From: Dongia_B sp035539215
GTDB lineage: Bacteria > Pseudomonadota > Alphaproteobacteria > Dongiales > Dongiaceae
NCBI GenBank assembly: GCA_035539215.1
Contig: DATLIX010000011.1
Span: 1 to 16,201, forward strand
Direction of reading: 5' to 3'
DNA: 16,201 bases
The position numbers and the translations under genes are program-made. The notes under the pieces were generated by a model. It saw only the letters and a list, made by a program, of their open reading frames with translations, was not told where the DNA came from and searched no databases. The first letter of the stretch is position 1, and each line of letters begins with the position of its first letter. Below are positions 13,911 through 16,201 of the stretch, piece after piece.

Positions 13911-14705
13911 GTGAGCAGCAAAGACACGCATCTGCCCATCCTTTTTCTCTCGCACGGCTCGCCCATGCTGCCCTTCGAGAACATTCCTGCGCGCGATTTC
14001 ATGATCGGGCTTGCCGCGAAACTACCGCGTCCCAAGGCGATCCTCAGCATCTCCGCCCATTGGGAGGCGCCGGAACCCAGCCTGACCGCCGGCACGCATC
14101 CCGAGACGATCCACGATTTCTATGGCTTTCCCAAGGAGCTTTATCAGCTCAGCTATCCGGTGCCGGGCTCCCCGGCCCTGGCGGAGCATGTCGCCGAATT
14201 GCTGCAGCAGGCCGGCCTGCCGGCTAAGCTCGATGCCACCCGCGGCCTCGATCACGGCGCCTGGAACCCGCTGCTGCTGATCTATCCCGAGGCCGACATC
14301 CCGGTAGTGCAGCTGTCGATGCTCTCGCGGGTCTCAACCGCCGAGCATGTGGCGCTCGGCAAGGCGCTCGCCCCGTTGCGCGACCAGGGCGTGCTGATCG
14401 TCGCTTCGGGTGGCGCGGTCCACAATCTGCGGACGGTCGAATGGAATGGCGGCACCGCGCCGGCCTGGGCCAAGGAATTCGACGACTGGCTGCATGATCG
14501 CTTGATCGAGGGCGACGTCGATCGCCTGATTGCCTATCGCAGCGAGATCCGCAGCGGCACGCTGGCCCATCCCAGCGAGGACCATCTGCTGCCGCTCTAT
14601 GTCGCCTTGGGTGCCGCATCGGTGACGGATGCCAAGGCGAAAACGCTACACCGCAGCTTCGCCCATGGCAGCCTCAGCATGGCGGCGTATGAATGGGCGG
14701 CCTGA
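13911..14705 (+). CDS. LigB/DODA-type extradiol ring-cleavage dioxygenase
   Basis: This 264-residue protein belongs to the class III extradiol dioxygenase superfamily, close to E. coli YgiD (4,5-DOPA dioxygenase type). Metal and active-site histidines are visible: His15 (S-H-G-S-P-M), His50 (S-A-H-W-E), His115 (L-D-H-G-A-W) and His171 (A-V-H-N-L), with further conserved His in A-H-P-S-E-D-H-L-L. The GTG at 13911 is preferred over an in-frame GTG at 13887 because it gives the usual short N terminus and AAAGGA lies 11 nt before it. Substrates in the family are catecholic compounds; nothing here fixes which. It follows the aldehyde dehydrogenase by 40 nt, so the two could act in one aromatic or aldehyde pathway. 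That link is inference. Confidence 0.92.
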   Translation: MSSKDTHLPILFLSHGSPMLPFENIPARDFMIGLAAKLPRPKAILSISAHWEAPEPSLTAGTHPETIHDFYGFPKELYQLSYPVPGSPALAEHVAELLQQAGLPAKLDATRGLDHGAWNPLLLIYPEADIPVVQLSMLSRVSTAEHVALGKALAPLRDQGVLIVASGGAVHNLRTVEWNGGTAPAWAKEFDDWLHDRLIEGDVDRLIAYRSEIRSGTLAHPSEDHLLPLYVALGAASVTDAKAKTLHRSFAHGSLSMAAYEWAA

Positions 14706-14718
14706 ACGGCCGCCCATT
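14692..14718. terminator. Hairpin between convergent dioxygenase and MCP genes
   Basis: AATGGGCGGCC (14692-14702) and its exact complement (14708-14718) form an 11-bp stem with a 5-nt loop. The dioxygenase stop codon lies at the loop. The next gene ends at 14731 in the opposite direction, so one symmetric hairpin could serve both. No T-tract follows on either strand. Confidence 0.5.
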
Positions 14719-14730
14719 GTCGCGGATTAA

Positions 14731-16201
14731 TTAGGACGCGCGTACCTGCTGCAGGAAATCGGCGACCTGCACCTGCAGGGCGCTGGCGTCCTGGGCGACG
14801 TCGCCTGAGGCAGCCAGCACCTGACCGGCCGACTGGCCCACATGCTGGGTCGCCTGGCTCAGTTCCGTGATGGTGACCGAGACGCTGCCCGTACTGGTGG
14901 AAGCCTGCTCGATGTTGCGGGCGATCTCGGACGTGGCGGCACCCTGTTCCTCGATCGCCGAGGCGATCGCCGTGGCGATCTCGTTCACATCCTTGATGAT
15001 GCCGGCGATGAGATTGATCGACGCCCCCGAACGCTGCGTCATGTTCTGGATGCTGTTGATCAGTTCGGCGATGTCGTCGGTCGCCTTGCTGGTCTGGGTT
15101 GCCAGCTGCTTCACCTCGGATGCCACCACCGCGAAACCCTTGCCGGCTTCACCGGCGCGTGCCGCCTCGATCGTGGCGTTGAGGGCCAGCAGGTTGGTCT
15201 GGCTGGCGATGTCGTTGATGAGGCCGACCACGTCGCCGATCTTGCGCGCAGCATCGGTCAAGGCAGTGAACTCGCTGGTCGCCGTCTGGGTGGCGCTGAC
15301 GGCATCTCGCGTGACACTGGCGCAACGGGTCACCTGCTGATTGATTTCGCCGATTGAGGCGGTCAATTCCTCGGTCGCCACCGCGACGGTCTGCACATTG
15401 CTGCTGGCCACCTGGGCGCTGTCGGCGATGCGGCTCGATTGCTGCGAGGCCTGATCGGTGAGACGGTTCATATCGCCGGCGATATGCTGCATCTGGTCGG
15501 CCGATTGCTTCATCTTGTTGATGAGGCCGGCAACCGAGCCTTCCAGTTTCCAGGCTAGGTCCAGAAGGGCCTCCTGCCGCTCCTGGCGCGACCGCTCATC
15601 GGCCAGCGCCTGTTCCTGGCGCATGTTCTCCATACGCTGGGCATTCTCCTTGAAGACGCCCAGGGAACGCGCCAGGTCACCTACCTCGTCGCCGCGATCG
15701 GCATAGGCGATGTCGATCTGCAGGTCGCCGGCGGAGAGGCGGCCCATGCGGTCGGTAATGGCCCGGATCGGCCGGGTGATGCCGCGCGCGATCACATAGG
15801 CCAATGTGAGGCCGACCAGCAGCACGGCAGCCGAAAGACCGCCGAGACGCCAGGCGACCGCGCTGAAGGCGGCAGAGATATCGTCGATATAGACGCCGGT
15901 CCCGACCATCCAATTCCAGCCGGGGATCATCATCGCGTAAGAGAGCTTCGGCAGCGGATCCGTCGAACCGGCGCGCGGGAAGCGGTAGCGCACATAGTCG
16001 CCGCCCTTCTGCGCGGCCTTGACCAATTCGGCGATCAGCTTCACGCCGTCCGGATCGGCGAGGTCGATGAAATTCTTCCCCTCCATTTCCGGCTTGCCGC
16101 CATTGCTGATAGCCGTGCCATCGGTCGTATAGGCGAAGAGATAGTCGTTATGGCCATACCGCATGGCGCGGATGGCGTCCCTCGCCCGATGCTGCGCCTC
16201 G
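14731..16201 (-). CDS. Methyl-accepting chemotaxis protein with Cache sensor, N terminus beyond window
   Basis: About 490 residues are visible; the frame stays open through the right edge (E-A-Q-H-R-A-R-D-A-I-R-A-M-R-Y-G), so the first membrane segment and the start are missing. The sensor is a single Cache-type domain: R-Y-G-H-N-D-Y-L-F-A-Y, G-K-N-F-I-D-L-x-D-P-D-G and P-G-W-N-W-M-V-G-T-G-V-Y are typical, and related domains bind small organic acids. A membrane helix (L-S-A-A-V-L-L-V-G-L-T-L-A-Y-V) is followed by HAMP and a cytoplasmic signalling domain. Its hairpin tip, I-A-S-Q-T-N-L-L-A-L-N-A-T-I-E-A-A-R-A-G, lies about 316-352 residues from the codon at 16164. It is convergent with the dioxygenase. 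The sensor differs fully from that of the MCP at the left edge. Confidence 0.95.
   Translation of the reverse strand, partial: EAQHRARDAIRAMRYGHNDYLFAYTTDGTAISNGGKPEMEGKNFIDLADPDGVKLIAELVKAAQKGGDYVRYRFPRAGSTDPLPKLSYAMMIPGWNWMVGTGVYIDDISAAFSAVAWRLGGLSAAVLLVGLTLAYVIARGITRPIRAITDRMGRLSAGDLQIDIAYADRGDEVGDLARSLGVFKENAQRMENMRQEQALADERSRQERQEALLDLAWKLEGSVAGLINKMKQSADQMQHIAGDMNRLTDQASQQSSRIADSAQVASSNVQTVAVATEELTASIGEINQQVTRCASVTRDAVSATQTATSEFTALTDAARKIGDVVGLINDIASQTNLLALNATIEAARAGEAGKGFAVVASEVKQLATQTSKATDDIAELINSIQNMTQRSGASINLIAGIIKDVNEIATAIASAIEEQGAATSEIARNIEQASTSTGSVSVTITELSQATQHVGQSAGQVLAASGDVAQDASALQVQVADFLQQVRAS

Overview
The window looks like a chromosomal segment of a high-GC alphaproteobacterium, probably Rhodospirillales-like. 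The reasons are strong G/C third-position bias in most genes, a cluster of sfsA, map and radC, and two methyl-accepting chemotaxis proteins (MCPs) with different sensor domains. No species can be named from the sequence alone.

Layout. At 2-2080 (+) is an MCP cut off by the left edge. At 2375-3118 (+) is a DJ-1/PfpI family protein. At 3353-4114 and 4293-5201 (both -) are a short-chain dehydrogenase and an AraC-type regulator. At 8432-9229 (-) is a CinA N-terminal-like protein and at 9244-9609 (-) a small lipoprotein. A forward block follows: sfsA (9724-10569), map (10760-11584), radC (11597-12385), an aldehyde dehydrogenase (12431-13870) and a LigB/DODA-type dioxygenase (13911-14705). A second MCP on the minus strand (14731 to the right edge) is cut off at its N terminus.

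The unusual part is 5219-8314. A host tRNA-Leu(UAA) gene on the minus strand has been split inside its anticodon loop. Its 5' half lies at 8276-8314 and its 3' half at 5219-5275. Joined, they give a complete tRNA with a perfect 7-bp acceptor stem. The intervening ~3 kb is AT-richer and is flanked by a 9-bp direct repeat (TTTTAAGTC on the + strand) that covers the anticodon loop. Inside it are: (i) a complete tRNA-Leu(UAA) of different sequence whose anticodon loop is interrupted by a 209-nt group I intron (7893-8188); (ii) another orphan 3' half of a third tRNA-Leu(UAA) (6961-7014); (iii) an overlapping two-gene operon (5510-6945) whose second product has a HEPN-like R-x4-H motif; (iv) a third unrecognised gene (7155-7865) directly downstream of the intron-bearing tRNA, followed by a long nested hairpin. 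No integrase is present.

My reading is an inference: one or more small integrative elements have repeatedly used the tRNA-Leu(UAA) anticodon loop as attachment site. The most recent one brought a replacement tRNA-Leu(UAA), and the intron in that tRNA breaks the attachment core in DNA while splicing restores it in RNA. The element would thus keep the cell alive after destroying the host gene, and would protect its own copy from further insertion. The cargo looks like an accessory or defence module, but that function is not shown by the sequence.
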